64,000 nt of DNA from Nemertoderma westbladi (GCA_032718475.1 JAUCBJ010003381.1:1-64000); one strand, 5' to 3'; shown: positions 12,201 to 27,200, numbered from the stretch's first letter. Notes: generated by a model not told the origin, from the sequence alone. Numbers and translations: made by a program.

Positions 12201-15200
12201 TTTTCTTCCTTCGAGCCAACCATTGTTTCTAACCCGGTGGTTTTCTTTCTTCGAGCCAACCATTGTTTCTAACTCAGTGGTTTTCTTCCTTCGAGCCAAC
12301 CATTGTTTCTAACCCGGTGGTTTTCTTCCTTCGAGCCAACCATTGTTTCTAACCCTGTGGTTTTCTTCCTTCGAGCCAACCATTGTTTCTAACCCGGTGG
12401 TTTTCTTCCTTCGAGCCAACCATTGTTTCTAACCCTGTGGTTTTCTTCCTTCGAGCCAACCATTGTTTCTAACTCAGTGGTTTTCTTCCTTCGAGCCAAC
12501 CATTGTTTCTAACCCGGTGGTTTTCTTCCTTCGAGCCAACCATTGTTTCTAACCCTGTGGTTTTCTTCCTTCGAGCCAACCATTGTTTCTAACTCAGTGG
12601 TTTTCTTCCTTCGAGCCAACCATTGTTTCTAACCCGGTGGTTTTCTTCCTTCGAGCCAACCATTGTTTCTAACTCAGTGGTTTTCTTCCTTCGAGCCAAC
12701 CATTGTTTCTAACCCTGTGGTTTTCTTCCTTCGAGCCAACCATTGTTTCTAACTCAGTGGTTTTCTTCCTTCGAGCCAACCATTGTTTCTAACCCGGTGG
12801 TTTTCTTTCTTCGAGCCAACCATTGTTTCTAACTCAGTGGTTTTCTTCCTTCGAGCCAACCATTGTTTCTAACTCAGTGGTTTTCTTCCTTCGAGCCAAC
12901 CATTGTTTCTAACCCGGTGGTTTTCTTCCTTCGAGCCAACCATTGTTTCTAACTCAGTGGTTTTCTTCCTTCGAGCCAACCATTGTTTCTAACCCGGTGG
13001 TTTTCTTCCTTCGAGCCAACCATTGTTTCTAACCCGGTGGTTTTCTTCCTTCGAGCCAACCATTGTTTCTAACCCTGTGGTTTTCTTCCTTCGAGCCAAC
13101 CATTGTTTCTAACTCAGTGGTTTTCTTCCTTCGAGCCAACCATTGTTTCTAACCCGGTGGTTTTCTTCCTTCGAGCCAACCATTGTTTCTAACTCAGTGG
13201 TTTTCTTCCTTCGAGCCAACCATTGTTTCTAACCCGGTGGTTTTCTTCCTTCGAGCCAACCATTGTTTCTAACCCGGTGGTTTTCTTCCTTCGAGCCAAC
13301 CATTGTTTCTAACTCAGTGGTTTTCTTCCTTCGAGCCAACCATTGTTTCTAACCCGGTGGTTTTCTTCCTTCGAGCCAACCATTGTTTCTAACCCGGTGG
13401 TTTTCTTCCTTCGAGCCAACCATTGTTTCTAACCCTGTGGTTTTCTTCCTTCGAGCCAACCATTGTTTCTAACTCAGTGGTTTTCTTCCTTCGAGCCAAC
13501 CATTGTTTCTAACTCAGTGGTTTTCTTCCTTCGAGCCAACCATTGTTTCTAACTCAGTGGTTTTCTTCCTTCGAGCCAACCATTGTTTCTAACCCGGTGG
13601 TTTTCTTCCTTCGAGCCAACCATTGTTTCTAACCCGGTGGTTTTCTTCCTTCGAGCCAACCATTGTTTCTAACCCGGTGGTTTTCTTCCTTCGAGCCAAC
13701 CATTGTTTCTAACCCGGTGGTTTTCTTCCTTCGAGCCAACCATTGTTTCCCCAACCAACCAACTCTAAAGGCAATTAATTATCTTGGAATGTATTTTCAT
13801 TCTCATTCTTCATAAAATTAATATCATAAAATTTTCACTAATACTTGTTTCTCAACACTATCTATCTCATCATCACATACACGAAGTATCTAGTTACAAT
13901 TGTACTTAGTTGCACTAAATGACGTGAAGTTGTTGCCTTACTTGATCTCATACTCATGTCGCGTAGGTCACGAACATTCGTATTCCGGAGGTAGATGGAA
14001 GACCGAAAGGCTACGCCTACGTGGAGTTCGAAAAGGTTTCCGATCTTATAGCATCGCTGCAACTCGATGATATGCCGATGAACAATCGAAGAATTGAGGT
14101 GAGGAATGCGGATGGGAGGGGGGGGGGGGGGGGGGGTAATAAAATGAGTGGTCCGTATCAATTCCGTGGTCGAAAACCGCTCAATTTCTATGTATGTTAA
14201 GTATATTGGTAAATCTATTAGGCATCTTGGCGTATGTTTATGCGAACATATATACTTGAAAGTCTGACGTCATCAAACACGTCATGCGATGTTACTGATA
14301 AAATGACGAGATAACGTTATCCTTAGGGGCGAGTAGCTATACTTGTGACGTCACAATAGCACTTTGGTGAACCAATAAAATACATAACACCAAAATCAAC
14401 AGCGAATCGCGAATCGAGGTTATGAAGTGTTCATTCTAAGTGGCGATAAAGATGAAGAACACCACATTGACTGGGTAGATAAGGACGAGGTAGAGTTAGA
14501 CCCCGGAAGTGGCACAATATTCGATCCGATCGTATACCTGGTGCACTTCCGGTGATCGATGTCGAAACTCAGATGTCGTCATTCCCGTGGGAGTGAATAT
14601 GTGGGTGTTTAGTCATTGTGTACTGTACCGCTGAATTAATGAAGTATTAACATTTAGTTTTAATAACATAATGATTTCAAATTTAACAGTTTTTATTAAC
14701 TATACTGGGTATTTTTGTGACGTGACGTTCAAGACTCGTTTTGAAGTACAAAATTCGTGACAGATTGTGAAAGAGGCGGGAGGGGGGGGGGTGCAAATCG
14801 TCATAAAAAAACGTGACATCATTTATGCACGGCCCCTTCGCTACAAGAAACATCAATGTTATTTCCGTAACCTAGTTATTAATAATGCTAAATCCTTTGC
14901 ATTGAAATTACAGCTCTCCGGAAGTCGCCGCTTCGTTCCCAGCATGATGGGGATAGTTTTCGTTTCGGCATGAACGCTTTAAAGGGACTAGCCTGGGCGC
15001 ATCTCTGCCTCGCATCCTTAACACTTAAACTGGTAGAAATACATTTGTGTTTTCAGAATACAATGTTGACTTGGTCATGTATATATTTCGTTGTTGTATT
15101 GACTTGGTAAAAACACAAATGTGTTTACAGTTTTATGTCACGAGTTGGTCTAACCATTTTAGAAACTACGTTTCGAGTTGGTACGAACACAAATTTGTGT

Positions 15201-18200
15201 TTTAGTAAGAATTGTCTGACTTGGTGAGATGTTTTTTATGAGGTTTATCCCACTTGGTCAGCGTTTTCTTTGGATTTTATAATTATTTAGATGTTCATGT
15301 ACAAAAATCTTTCTATTAAAATAAGGAGAAAGTTGTTTTTATTTTATTTGTATTGATGTATTTTACATTAAATACAAGATAAACAGTTAAACATTTAAGA
15401 CAGAAAGTTAGACAAACAGTTTTAATCAGTTAGATAAACAGTTAATAAGAATCAGAGTTAATGTGGCTATCATCTGTCCCATAAACTTTTTTCGTATGAT
15501 AGTTTTCTATAGATTAAATTAGATAATAATAGATTAAAATAGTAAATAAATAATAATAGATTAAAATAGTAAATAAATAATAATAGATTAAAATAGTAAA
15601 TAAATAATAATAGATTAAAATAGTAAATAAATAATAATAGATTAAAATAGTAAATAAATAATAATAGATTAAAATAGTAAATAAATAATAATAGATTAAA
15701 ATAGTAAATAAATAATAATAGATTAAAATAGTAAATAAATAATAATAGATTAAAATAGTAAATAAATAATAATAGATTAAAATAGTAAATAAATAATAAT
15801 AGATTAAAATAGTAAATAAATAATAATAAATTAAAATAATAAATTCATTAATAAATAAGTTTCTCCAATTTGATAAACATGAATCGAATGAATACCGGAG
15901 TAGAAAAGTTTTCCACGCCATAAAAAAAAATCCATCCAAATAAAGATGGTAGTTAAAAGAGTAAAATATAGTTATTTTCTTCCACAGTGGGTATAGCAAT
16001 CCGTTGATACTAAAACGAAGTAACGAAGAACCATTTATTTTAAGTTTATTGGGTGTGGGAATATTGCAGCCGAAGTCTTGAGATTCAGTTATTGTTGTGA
16101 AGCATACCTGTGGGAAAACCTTATGTGTGGGTGTTGGGGATGCCAAACTGGCGGATATGAGGTATCGGAAGAAAGCGGGCTATCTAGTAGTGGTAATCTT
16201 TTGTTCATCCGACCTAATGTTAAAAAACGGCCATTACTTAAACTTTTCTATATTTTAGAATCTTTCTCACACCACTGTGTCTGCCATAGTGGGCGATTCG
16301 AGATGATTCAACTACCATTGTGCAGCTCTACATTCAAGCGATTGAATGGCGGTAATGATAAACCCATAGGGATTCATTAAGTAGTAGTATTATAAGAATA
16401 CGTAAAATATGTCTAAAACACAAAAAAGCGTCACAACCAAGTGGATAGCCGCTCAGGCAAACACATATTTGTGTTCTTACCAACTCAGAGAACGTCAATC
16501 GATTTTTTCCCACCAGTTCGCGTACATTCACATAAAGCACAAATTTGTGTTTCTACCAAGTCAGATGAGTTTACAAATTTATACCTGACCAAATGCGATA
16601 CAAATTGATAAAACACATATTTGCGTTCCTACTAAGTCGAAACAAAAGTAAATGAAGACGCTGACCAGTTTAAGTGTTAAGGATACATCAGGGTTGCCAC
16701 TCACATGGAATACTCATAGATTTTCATGTTTTCTTGAAATGTCGGGGAATTCTAGTGAAAATTGGACAAATCAGGGAAAAGTCGGGGAATGCGATATACA
16801 GTAAATGTGTCATGAGCGAAAATGTGTAAAATAAATTTTACTCGCTTCGCTCGCCGTTTTGTTTCCTCACATCACTAAATATAAATATAAAGTTAAAATT
16901 TGTCAAGAAGAAGAAATATAGATAGAAGTCAATTAATATTTTTCAAAAGATTAATATGTGTAAAGTGGCATTTTGCTATTTACTGTGGTTTGTTACACGT
17001 TTCGTGGGGCCTTGGCTCATAACCTGAGAAGCTTTAATGCGAGTACCTGTTTGTATTTCTATTTACATTTACAGTAATTTTTTAAAAAGTCAGGGAAATT
17101 TGAAACTGAAATAGAGTGGCAACCTTGTAACATTTTTCGATTCAAAAAAGTACCCATAAATCGAAAAAAATACAAAATATCGCGATTTTTTACACAAAGA
17201 ATGCCATAACTTTTTTTAAACAAAATTTCAAAATTCTGTCAACACAATTTTTGCGCGGAATATTCCTCTACATAATTCTGCAAAGAGAACGAAATTCAGT
17301 TGAGTTGTAGTTAAAAAGTAGATAGAGAAAGTGTCCCAACAAAGGCAACGCGAGTAAAAAGACTTTGAAATGTACTCCTGATTTCAACAATAACCAAACA
17401 TGCACCAAAAGTGAACCATTTTTTACATTTTTTCAAAAGTGATCTTTTTTTGCGGGTTTGATACCTATAGGCCAATTTTCGGCGCTGATTCCGAAAACGG
17501 CAATATATTTCGAAATTGTTTGGTGTTTGATGATCTTTTTGGTGTCAATTGTGGTGAGTGGTGCTGCACCAAAATAACAATTTTCAAATTTTGGGTGAAA
17601 ATTACAAAAGTTGCTATAACTCGAGAACGAAACAACTTATCGACAATTGAGATTCGGAATCACCATGAAATGATAATCGGAAAACACATTAAAAAGTCTG
17701 ATGAAAAAAGACTGAACCCCCCCCCCCCCCCCCCCCTTTAAATGAGTACTGGAGTTTCGAGTTTCCTCTGGGCAGTATAGTTCTGGCGTAGTGGCACCAG
17801 GACTACATTACATGGGCTGAAGTCCAATGCTGCTATTGGATGTAGGACAATTTGTATATTGTAGGACATATCGTTATTTATTTTTCTAAAAAGTAATGTT
17901 CTAGAACAAATATTTTTTGTTCTCGAACATTAAAAAAAAATTTATTTTGTGGTGTTTTTTATTTGATTAAGTGTTAAAAAAAACTGTTACTAACAACTAC
18001 AAATTTTCATTATAGATAGTGATTTTTATTAAATATGTGATACAAAGATAACATAGAATAAAAAATTTACCAAATTAACAAATTAGCTAGTTTTTTTGTG
18101 TTTTTGTTCTGGAACAAATAATATTTGTTCTAGAACAAAATTTTTATATTGAATGTGAACAGATAATATGTTCTAGAACATTTTTTTTAAAAAAAGGAAA

Positions 18201-21200
18201 CAAAAACTAGCTAGTTTAAAAAATGTATACAAAGATTACATACAATAAAAAATGAAAGAGGTAAACAAATTAGCTAGTTTTTTTCTATTTTTTGTTCTAG
18301 AACAAAAAATATTTGTTTTAGAACAACATTTTTATATTAAATGAATAGATTATATGTTCTAGAACATTTTTTTTAAGTAACAAAACCTAGCAGTATAAAA
18401 ATTTGAGGGGGGGGGGGGGGGGTGTGCACAAAACACACTAGTACCATTCGGTCCCAGACAATTCGGTCCCAAAACACAAAATAAATGGGACAGAATTGTC
18501 CGGGACCGAATTGTCCGGTTCCTGATAGCAACTTTTTAGTGCTTTTTTGATATTGATGAATGTTCTAGAACATTAGTAGATATATTTTTTTATGGTATCT
18601 AGTGTTTTTTTACTAGCTAGAATGTTTTTAAATTTTTTAAATACTGTATTTTTTTTAATTTTTGTTATTGGTAGGATATGTTCGGCTAAGTGTTCGAGAA
18701 CATTATTATATATTATTTATTAAGGTGTAGCTAGTGTTTTTTTACTACTGTAGCTAGCATTTTCTTGAATTTATAAAAAAATTTATTGATACTTCAGAAT
18801 TAGTGCTAAACTGTTGCAGAATATATTAATTACCAAAAATATTAATGATATTATAACAGTTTAAGCTGAACAGAACATCGTGTGGCAGTACAGTATTTTA
18901 ATATAAATTCTGCAAAGTGTCCCTGAATGCGATCCAGCTATTATCTAGGATAATAATTTAGGCTTGTTAACAAACCAACAACACATATACATACGCAATA
19001 CTGTATATATATAAAAAAAGTTTTAAACATTTTAAATACAATACATACTATTACTAGCTAGTAAATAATTCACAAGCTCCATAAAAACACCATAGCTACC
19101 ATAACTAATAATGTTAACAAAAGAAAAGTAAACTTTTTTTATTAAAAAAAAAATACTAGCTAGTAAAAAAAACACTAGTTACCATAACTAATAATGTTAA
19201 CAAAAGAAAAGTAAAATTTTTCTATTTTCAAAAAAATACTAGCTAGTAAAAAAACACTAGCTACCATATAATAATATATATTAAGGTTCTAGAACATTCA
19301 CCATTATATAGTACCAATACTACCAATTAGGCTAAATTTGGTCCCGGACAATTCGGTCCCATTATTATGTATGTTTTGGGACCGAATTGTCCTAGTCAGT
19401 ATCCGGACAATTCGGTCCCGGACAATTCGGTCCCATTAATATGCATGTTTTGGCACCGAATTGTCGTAGTCAGTATCCGGACAATTCGGTACCGGACAAT
19501 TCGGTCCCGGACAATTTGGTCCCGGACAATTTGGTCCCGGACAATTCGGTACCGGACAATTCGGCCCCGGACAATTCGGTCCCATTATTATGTATGTTTT
19601 GGGACCGAATTGTCGTAGTCAGTATCCGGACAATTCGGTCCCGGACAATTCGGTCCCAAACTCAAAATTAACGGGACCGAATTGTCCGGGACAGAATTGT
19701 CCGGGACCAAATTGTACGGGACCGAATTGTCCTGCTTCCGCTGCTATTATCTAATACTTTTTGTTTGATTATTTATTTCTAATTTACTAAATTATGAACT
19801 CTGAATGACTTTTAAATTCCAAAATGCAGATATATTACCGGCTGAAAAAAAAATGAGAAAACAATTTTTTACATTTACGACAAAACTGACATAGACCATA
19901 CACATAGACCATACACATAGACCATACACATAGACCATACACATAGACCATACACATACACATAGACCATACACATAGACCATACATATAGACCATACAC
20001 ATAGACCATACACGACCATACACATAGACATACACATAGGCCATACACATAGACCATACACATAGACCATACACACACATAGGCCATACACATAGACCAT
20101 ACACATAGACCATACACATAGACCATACACATAGACCATACGCATACACACACATAGGCCATACACATAGACCATACACATAGACCATACACATAGACCA
20201 TACACATAGACCATACACATAGACCATACATATAGGCCATACACGACCACACACATAGACCATACACATAGACCATACACATAGACCATACACATAGACC
20301 ATACATATAGACCATACACATAGACCATACACATAGGCCATACACATAGACCATACACGACCTCACACATAGACCATACACATAGACCATACACATATAC
20401 CATACACATAGACCATAAACATAGACCATACACATAGACCATACATATAGACCATACACATAGACCATACATATAGACCAAGACCATACACATAGACCAT
20501 ACATATAGACCATACACATAGACCATACATATAGACCATACACATAGACCATACACATAGACCATACACATAGACCATACACTAGCCATACACATAGACC
20601 ATACACATAGACCATACACATAGACCATACATATAGACCATACACACACATAGACCATACACATAGACCACACACATAGACCATACACATAGACCATACA
20701 CATAGACCATACACATAGACCATACACATAGACCATACATATAGGCCATACACATAGACCATACATATAGGCCATTTATAGATACCAATTAATTTAGAAA
20801 AATCTATATAATGATTTATGCTTGACTCGTTGACTTCTTGGCTGTAATTTGATGTTTATCTAAATACAAAATCGTGTGTTGTTTTTACTATTTGTGGCGG
20901 TGCAGAAACATGGTTTTTAAATCTTCATAAATCGTTGATCCATATTGACCTTGGTCGACTGAATCAAACTGAGTCATCGTCTGTGTCCGTTCAGTTTTAC
21001 TGATCACTGTCGCCATTTTCTTTGCTCATTTGCTTTAAAGTGGTTATATTGGACGTTTCGCCATAATTGATTACAGTAGGCCTACACGTTCAACTATTAT
21101 TTACATACAGTAGCTAGTCCCGTCACTGCTAACTGGATAATAAAGCAGCAATCATTAACATAAATGTAAATAATACATTCTGGAATACGGTAATTGAAGT

Positions 21201-24200
21201 TGTTTCCCATGTTATTGATTACTTTGCAGCGTTCCGTCCTATAGGCCGCAACGCTTCTCGGTTGTTAGGCAACGCCTAAATGTTGTTATAGAGGCGTCGC
21301 GGAATTATATGTGGTACCTTGCAGCGTTACGATTAATTCACCAGAACGCTGACAAAGTTTACATAATGTAACAAAAATGCCGATTTTTTTTGACGAATTC
21401 GAAGATCATCGACGTTAGAAACTTTTGACAGAGGGACATTTCGATTGAAAGTTTTAAAGTTGGTCGACGAAGTCGAGGGAAAGATTTTTGACGCGCATCG
21501 CGCCCGCGTTTTCATGCGTATCGCGCTTACGAGGTCGAAATTCAAAAATCGAGCTCCTTAAAGTTTCCTAGAATTTTCTCCTCAATCTTTTATAGTTTCA
21601 CCATTTTTCCATAGCTTGCCCCCTTGTATGGTCTAGCCGTCTGGAGATGAAAACTCCACACAGGTGGTCCTTCTCGGTTGTTGGGCAACGCCTAAATGTT
21701 GTTATAGAGGCGTCGCGGAATTAAAAGGGTTGGGACCGGGCAACAGTTCTAGAAGGGCTTACGAATATGAATATATTCGTGTTTTTTTTTACATTACAGC
21801 TCCGGTGAGTTAAGGAATTATATTAATAATTAATTTAATAGCACAAGTAATATAATTGGACAGTTATCTTTATACCCAACACCAACAACACTAAGTAAGG
21901 AGCACATTCAGCACAAGTACATTGAACTACTTGTAGAATGGATCTTATGGGTTAGACGTAGCGAGTTCCGCCATTGACTGGTAGAGGGCGAAGGAAATAG
22001 CATGGTAGCGACCGGGGTAAGTAAGTGCGTTGGCAAAAGCGGCAAATGGTATTGGGGGAAATTAACTGACTAAGTGGAATGTGCATATTTTGTTGGAACT
22101 AGTGACACGTGGCTCTTGTGACCACATGTAGATTCTTTTGATTGGATAATCGGGAAAAACATGTTGAAAGTCGGATCCTGCAGGTAATTTTCTGAGATAA
22201 AGTTATGTTCGCGGTTTGTTTGAAATACGTTTTATTGCTCACTAACATCAGGCGTATAATATATTTGGAGTTCTAACAAGTATATTTTGTGTATTTTCGT
22301 TACGAGTTGCAGAAGACGGGAAGAGCGCATATAGCGCCATTAGAAAGATTTTCACCCTGAATAATTTTTGGCCTTCATCGACAGATAGAAATTTAAGATT
22401 TCTTATAGACCCAACATATTCAAGTTGTTGATAATTAATTAGTTTTAAACTTGAACTTTTTAAAAAATTCTGAAGTTTCTGAATATAGTTACCAAAATCT
22501 GGACTTTTTGTCCCGGACTTTTGGAGTTTTGACCCAGACTTTTCTTCCCAGACATTTGGAGTTTGGACCCGGACTTTTTGTCCCGGACTATATTTGGAAT
22601 TGCTCATTTAGGTAAAGATAATAAAATATTATATTGATAAACAAAGGATATTTCATAGTTTTTTCCGTATTATTTTAATTTATTTATAGTTTTTTCCGTA
22701 TTATTTTAATTTATTTACTGCATTTATTCACAAGTATTGCGTTTTTTTAATAACGCTGGCAGAACTGCAGCAGATGTTATATTTATGGCTTCATGGGTAT
22801 ATATAAAAATCTGTATATGTCTGTCTATGTGTAATAATCTGTATATCTGTCTATGTGTAATAATCTGTATATCTGTCTATGTGTAATAATCTGTATATCT
22901 GTCTATGTGTAATAATCTGTATATCTGTCTATGTGTAATAATCTGTATATCTGTCTATGTGTAATAATCTGTATATCTGTCTATGTGTAATAATCTGTAT
23001 ATCTGTCTATGTGTAATAATCTGTATATCTGTCTATGTGTAATAATCTGTATATCTGTCTATGTGTAATAATCTGTATATCTGTCTATGTGTAATAATCT
23101 GTATGTCTGTCTATGTGTAATAATCTGTATATCTGTCTATGTGTAATAATCTGTATATCTGTCTATGTGTAATAATCTGTATCTGTCTATGTGTAATAAT
23201 CTGTTTATCTGTCTATGTGTAATAATCTGTATATCTGTCTATGTGTAATAATCTGTATATCTGTCTATGTGTAATAATCTGTATATCTGTCTATGTGTAA
23301 TAATCTGTATCTGTCTATGTGTAATAATCTGTATATCTGTCTATGTGTAATAATCTGTATGTCTGTCTATGTGTAATAATCTGTATATCTGTCTATGTGT
23401 AATAATCTGTTTATCTGTCTATGTGTAATAATCTGTATATCTGTCTATGTGTAATAATCTGTATGTCTGTCTATGTGTAATAATCTGTATATCTGTCTAT
23501 GTGTAATAATCTGTATATCTGTCTATGTGTAATAATCTGTATCTGTCTATGTGTAATAATCTGTATATCTGTCTATGTGTAATAATCTGTATATCTGTCT
23601 ATGTGTAATAATCTGTATCTGTCTATGTATAATAATCTGTATATCTGTCTATGTGTAATAATCTGTATGTCTGTCTATGTGTAATAATCTGTATATCTGT
23701 CTATGTGTAATAATCTGTTTATCTGTCTATGTGTAATAATCTGTATGTCTGTCTATGTGCAATAATCTGTATATCTGTCTATGTGTAATAATCTGTATAT
23801 CTGTCTATGTGTAATAATCTGTATATCTGTCTATGTGTAATAATCTGTATATCTGTCTATGTGTAATAATCTGTATATCTGTCTATGTGTAATAATCTGT
23901 ATCTGTCTATGTGTAATAATCTGTCTATGTGTAATAATCTGTATATCTGTCTATGTGTAATAATCTGTATATCTGTCTGTGTAATAATCTGTTTATCTGT
24001 CTATGTGTAATAATCTGTTTATCTGTCTTTGTGTAATAATCTGTTTATCTGTCTATGTGTAATAATCTGTATATCTGTCTATGTGTAATAATCTGTATGT
24101 CTGTCTATGTGTAATAATCTGTATATCTGTCTATGTGTAATAATCTGTATGTCTGTCTATGTGTAATAATCTGTATGTCTGTCTATGTGTAATAATCTGT

Positions 24201-27200
24201 ATATCTGTCTATGTGTAATAATCTGTATATCTGTCTATGTGTAATAATCTGTTTATCTGTCTATGTGTAATAATCTGTATATCTGTCTTTGTGTAATAAT
24301 CTGTATATCTGTCTATGTGTAATAATCTGTATATCTGTCTATGTGTAATAATCTGTATGTCTGTCTATGTGTAATAATCTGTATATCTGTCTATGTGTAA
24401 TAATCTGTATATCTGTCTATGTGTAATAATCTGTATATCTGTCTATGTGTAATAATCTGTCTATGTGTAATAATCTGTATATCTGTCTATGTGTAATAAT
24501 CTGTATATCTGTCTATGTGTAATAATCTGTCTATGTGTAATAATCTGTTTATCTGTCTTTGTGTAATAATCTGTTTATCTGTCTATGTGTAATAATCTGT
24601 ATATCTGTCTGTGTCTATGTGTAATAATCTGTATGTCTGTCTATGTGTAATAATCTGTATATCTGTCTATGTGTAATAATCTGTATATCTGTCTATGTGT
24701 AATAATCTGTATGTCTGTCTATGTGTAATAATCTGTATATCTGTCTATGTGTAATAATCTGTATATCTGTCTATGTGTAATAATCTGTTTATCTGTCTAT
24801 GTGTAATAATCTGTATATCTGTCTATGTGTAATAATCTGTATATCTGTCTATGTGTAATAATCTGTATATCTGTCTATGTGTAATAATCTGTATATCTGT
24901 CTATGTGTAATAATCTGTATGTCTGTCTATGTGTAATAATCTGTATATCTGTCTATGTGTAATAATCTGTATATCTGTCTATGTGTAATAATCTGTATCT
25001 GTCTATGTGTAATAATCTGTATATCTGTCTATGTGTAATAATCTGTATATCTGTCTATGTGTAATAATCTGTATATCTGTCTATGTGTAGTAATCTGTAT
25101 ATCTGTCTATGTGTAATTATCTGTCTATGTGTAATAATCTGTATGTCTGTCTATGTGTAATAATCTGTATATAGTATTATGTAATCGCATAAAAATTTAA
25201 AAAATGTGTGAAATGCTAACTTAACTCAAACTATAAAAATAATTTAATACGTAATAGTTAGCTTATCTTCTACTTCTATTACTTTTTTGTATCTAAATTA
25301 ATTTTGTTTTATTTAAAATACTATTAATTGTACAAAATATATGTAGCTCTATTATTTACACATTTTACATCTATGTGAAATTTAATCGTCAGTACCATCG
25401 TGACGTAATGTACTCAACACTATCTTCAGTGCTTCCACCTCTTTAATTGTTTTATGCACTAGCGACTGCAGATGATCGATGTTGCCCTCAGCTGCGAGCC
25501 CGCCAGTGGTGTCAGGTGGTGTGGTTCGAGGCATGTGGTACTTGCCATACAGTTGCGAGTAGCGTAAGTTCTTTTCGATGGCGGTGAGACGCAAAAGGAA
25601 TGAGACATTGCCAACTAGCAGACAAAGTATTACCAGAGATAACACCGCTATTATAGTAGGAGTCAAGTCGGAGGGGCTGTTGTGTGTCACTGTTCTTCTC
25701 GGTGTAGTGTCTTGACTGGCACTATTTGCGACCTCATCACCGTTTTCAGTTGATTCATTCGTCTCATTTCTGCTATTGGCACCGCTATTATTGTTAGTTA
25801 TGGTTGTGTCTGAGACCCCTTGTATCTTCCTGGGGCTTTCTGGTTCTCTGTGGCGCCGTTTGGCGACCTGCTTGACTTTCGGGGCCTTTACTAGCAATGT
25901 TTTTTTCATGTACGACACCATTTCTCCATAATGGCGATACAGTGCGTTGAGGGATGCTTTCTCTATGACGCTTTTCATAAATCTCCAAAGAGGTTTTTTC
26001 CTATATACCGACTGCATAGTAACCATGATATTTGTTTGGTTTTTTGCTTCGCTTGTTATGTAGTACCTGCAACATAAATATAACTATTTTATTAGGTGTA
26101 TCTATATTAGTGTTGCAATGGGATCGGGGTCCACAATTTTCGGGATTGGGATTTTTAATTTGATCTCGGGCTCGGCCATACTATACTCATCCAAAACCTA
26201 AAATAGCTATCTGCCCTGCCCTCTTTATGGGTGTAAAAAACTTTCGAGAAATCGCATGTACTAAAAAATGCAGATATGTAAAAATCTCCATTGACTTTTT
26301 TTTTAAATGGTTCACAGACGTAGTTTATTTCTCACATACGTATTTCATTTCACATACGTTTTTAATATAAATTTTATTATAGGAACTAGTCTAGGGGTCT
26401 TAACCTTGAATGATAAGTATGTTTTACCGAAAATAACACCGGAATTTTTGATTTTGCCATTAATTTTTTTTTATAAGCGTTTTAAAAAAGTGTCTTTTGC
26501 GAAATTGCACCCTCCGTATCGTGGCCATTTTTCACATTATTCGTAATTTTATCATATCATTAAAAAGCTTGCGTTGCATGGATTCCAAAAATGTAACAAT
26601 GTCTGAATTTCGTTGAGAAACAACTGAGATATAGGCGTTCAAAGATTGCAAGAATTATTGTTCGCTGCAGGCCATTTATTATATTTAATAAATACACAAA
26701 ATTCTAGAATGTGTTATTTATTTTATGAGTTGGTCGGCAACGGCGGTATTCCTATCCAATATATCTATTGCGTAGCTATTCATACATAAACAAAATGTTC
26801 CAGAACATCGTGTATTTATTAAATAGAATAAATAGCCTTCAGCGATCGATACTTATTGCAATCTTTGAAAGCCTAATCTCAGCTGTTTCTCAACGAAATT
26901 CAGATATTGTTACATATTTGGAATCCATGCAACGCAAGCTTTTTAATGATATGAAATAATTACGACTAATATGAAGAATGGCCACGATACGGAGGGTGCA
27001 ATTTCGCAAACGACACTTTAAAACGCTTATAAAAAAATTAAAGGCAAAATCAAAAATTCCGGCTTCATGGGGTCATCGACGGTGAGTGGAACTAGTTATG
27101 TTTCAAATTTCAAGCAATATGATAAAGTTTTGTAGAAAAATCTGGGCGGGGGGTGTCATCAGAAAATGACACTATATTACGGGTCATGGTGTATATATTT

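Noticed and set aside
9831-13749. CRISPR-like regularity of a 40-bp repeat
   Set aside because: There are no spacers: units are contiguous and nearly identical, and the context is an animal intron.
14387-14555. 55-codon acidic plus-strand frame near the eIF4B RRM exon
   Set aside because: Considered as the missing eIF4B exon, but it lacks the expected V-D-x-A start, the needed phase and a good acceptor.
15514-16146. 210-codon minus-strand frame with repeated ILIYYYLFT
   Set aside because: The 27-bp AT-rich repeat keeps the frame open; the non-repeat part lies inside a foldback element and shows no domain.
19792-20788. Minus-strand frames of up to 327 codons with a MVYVYGLCVWSMC-type repeat
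   Set aside because: They are the translation of a 13-bp satellite in every frame; no unique sequence, splice sites or coding bias.
22248-22607. 119-codon minus-strand frame
   Set aside because: Its start lies in a threefold local phrase repeat and the rest has no recognisable features or splice context.
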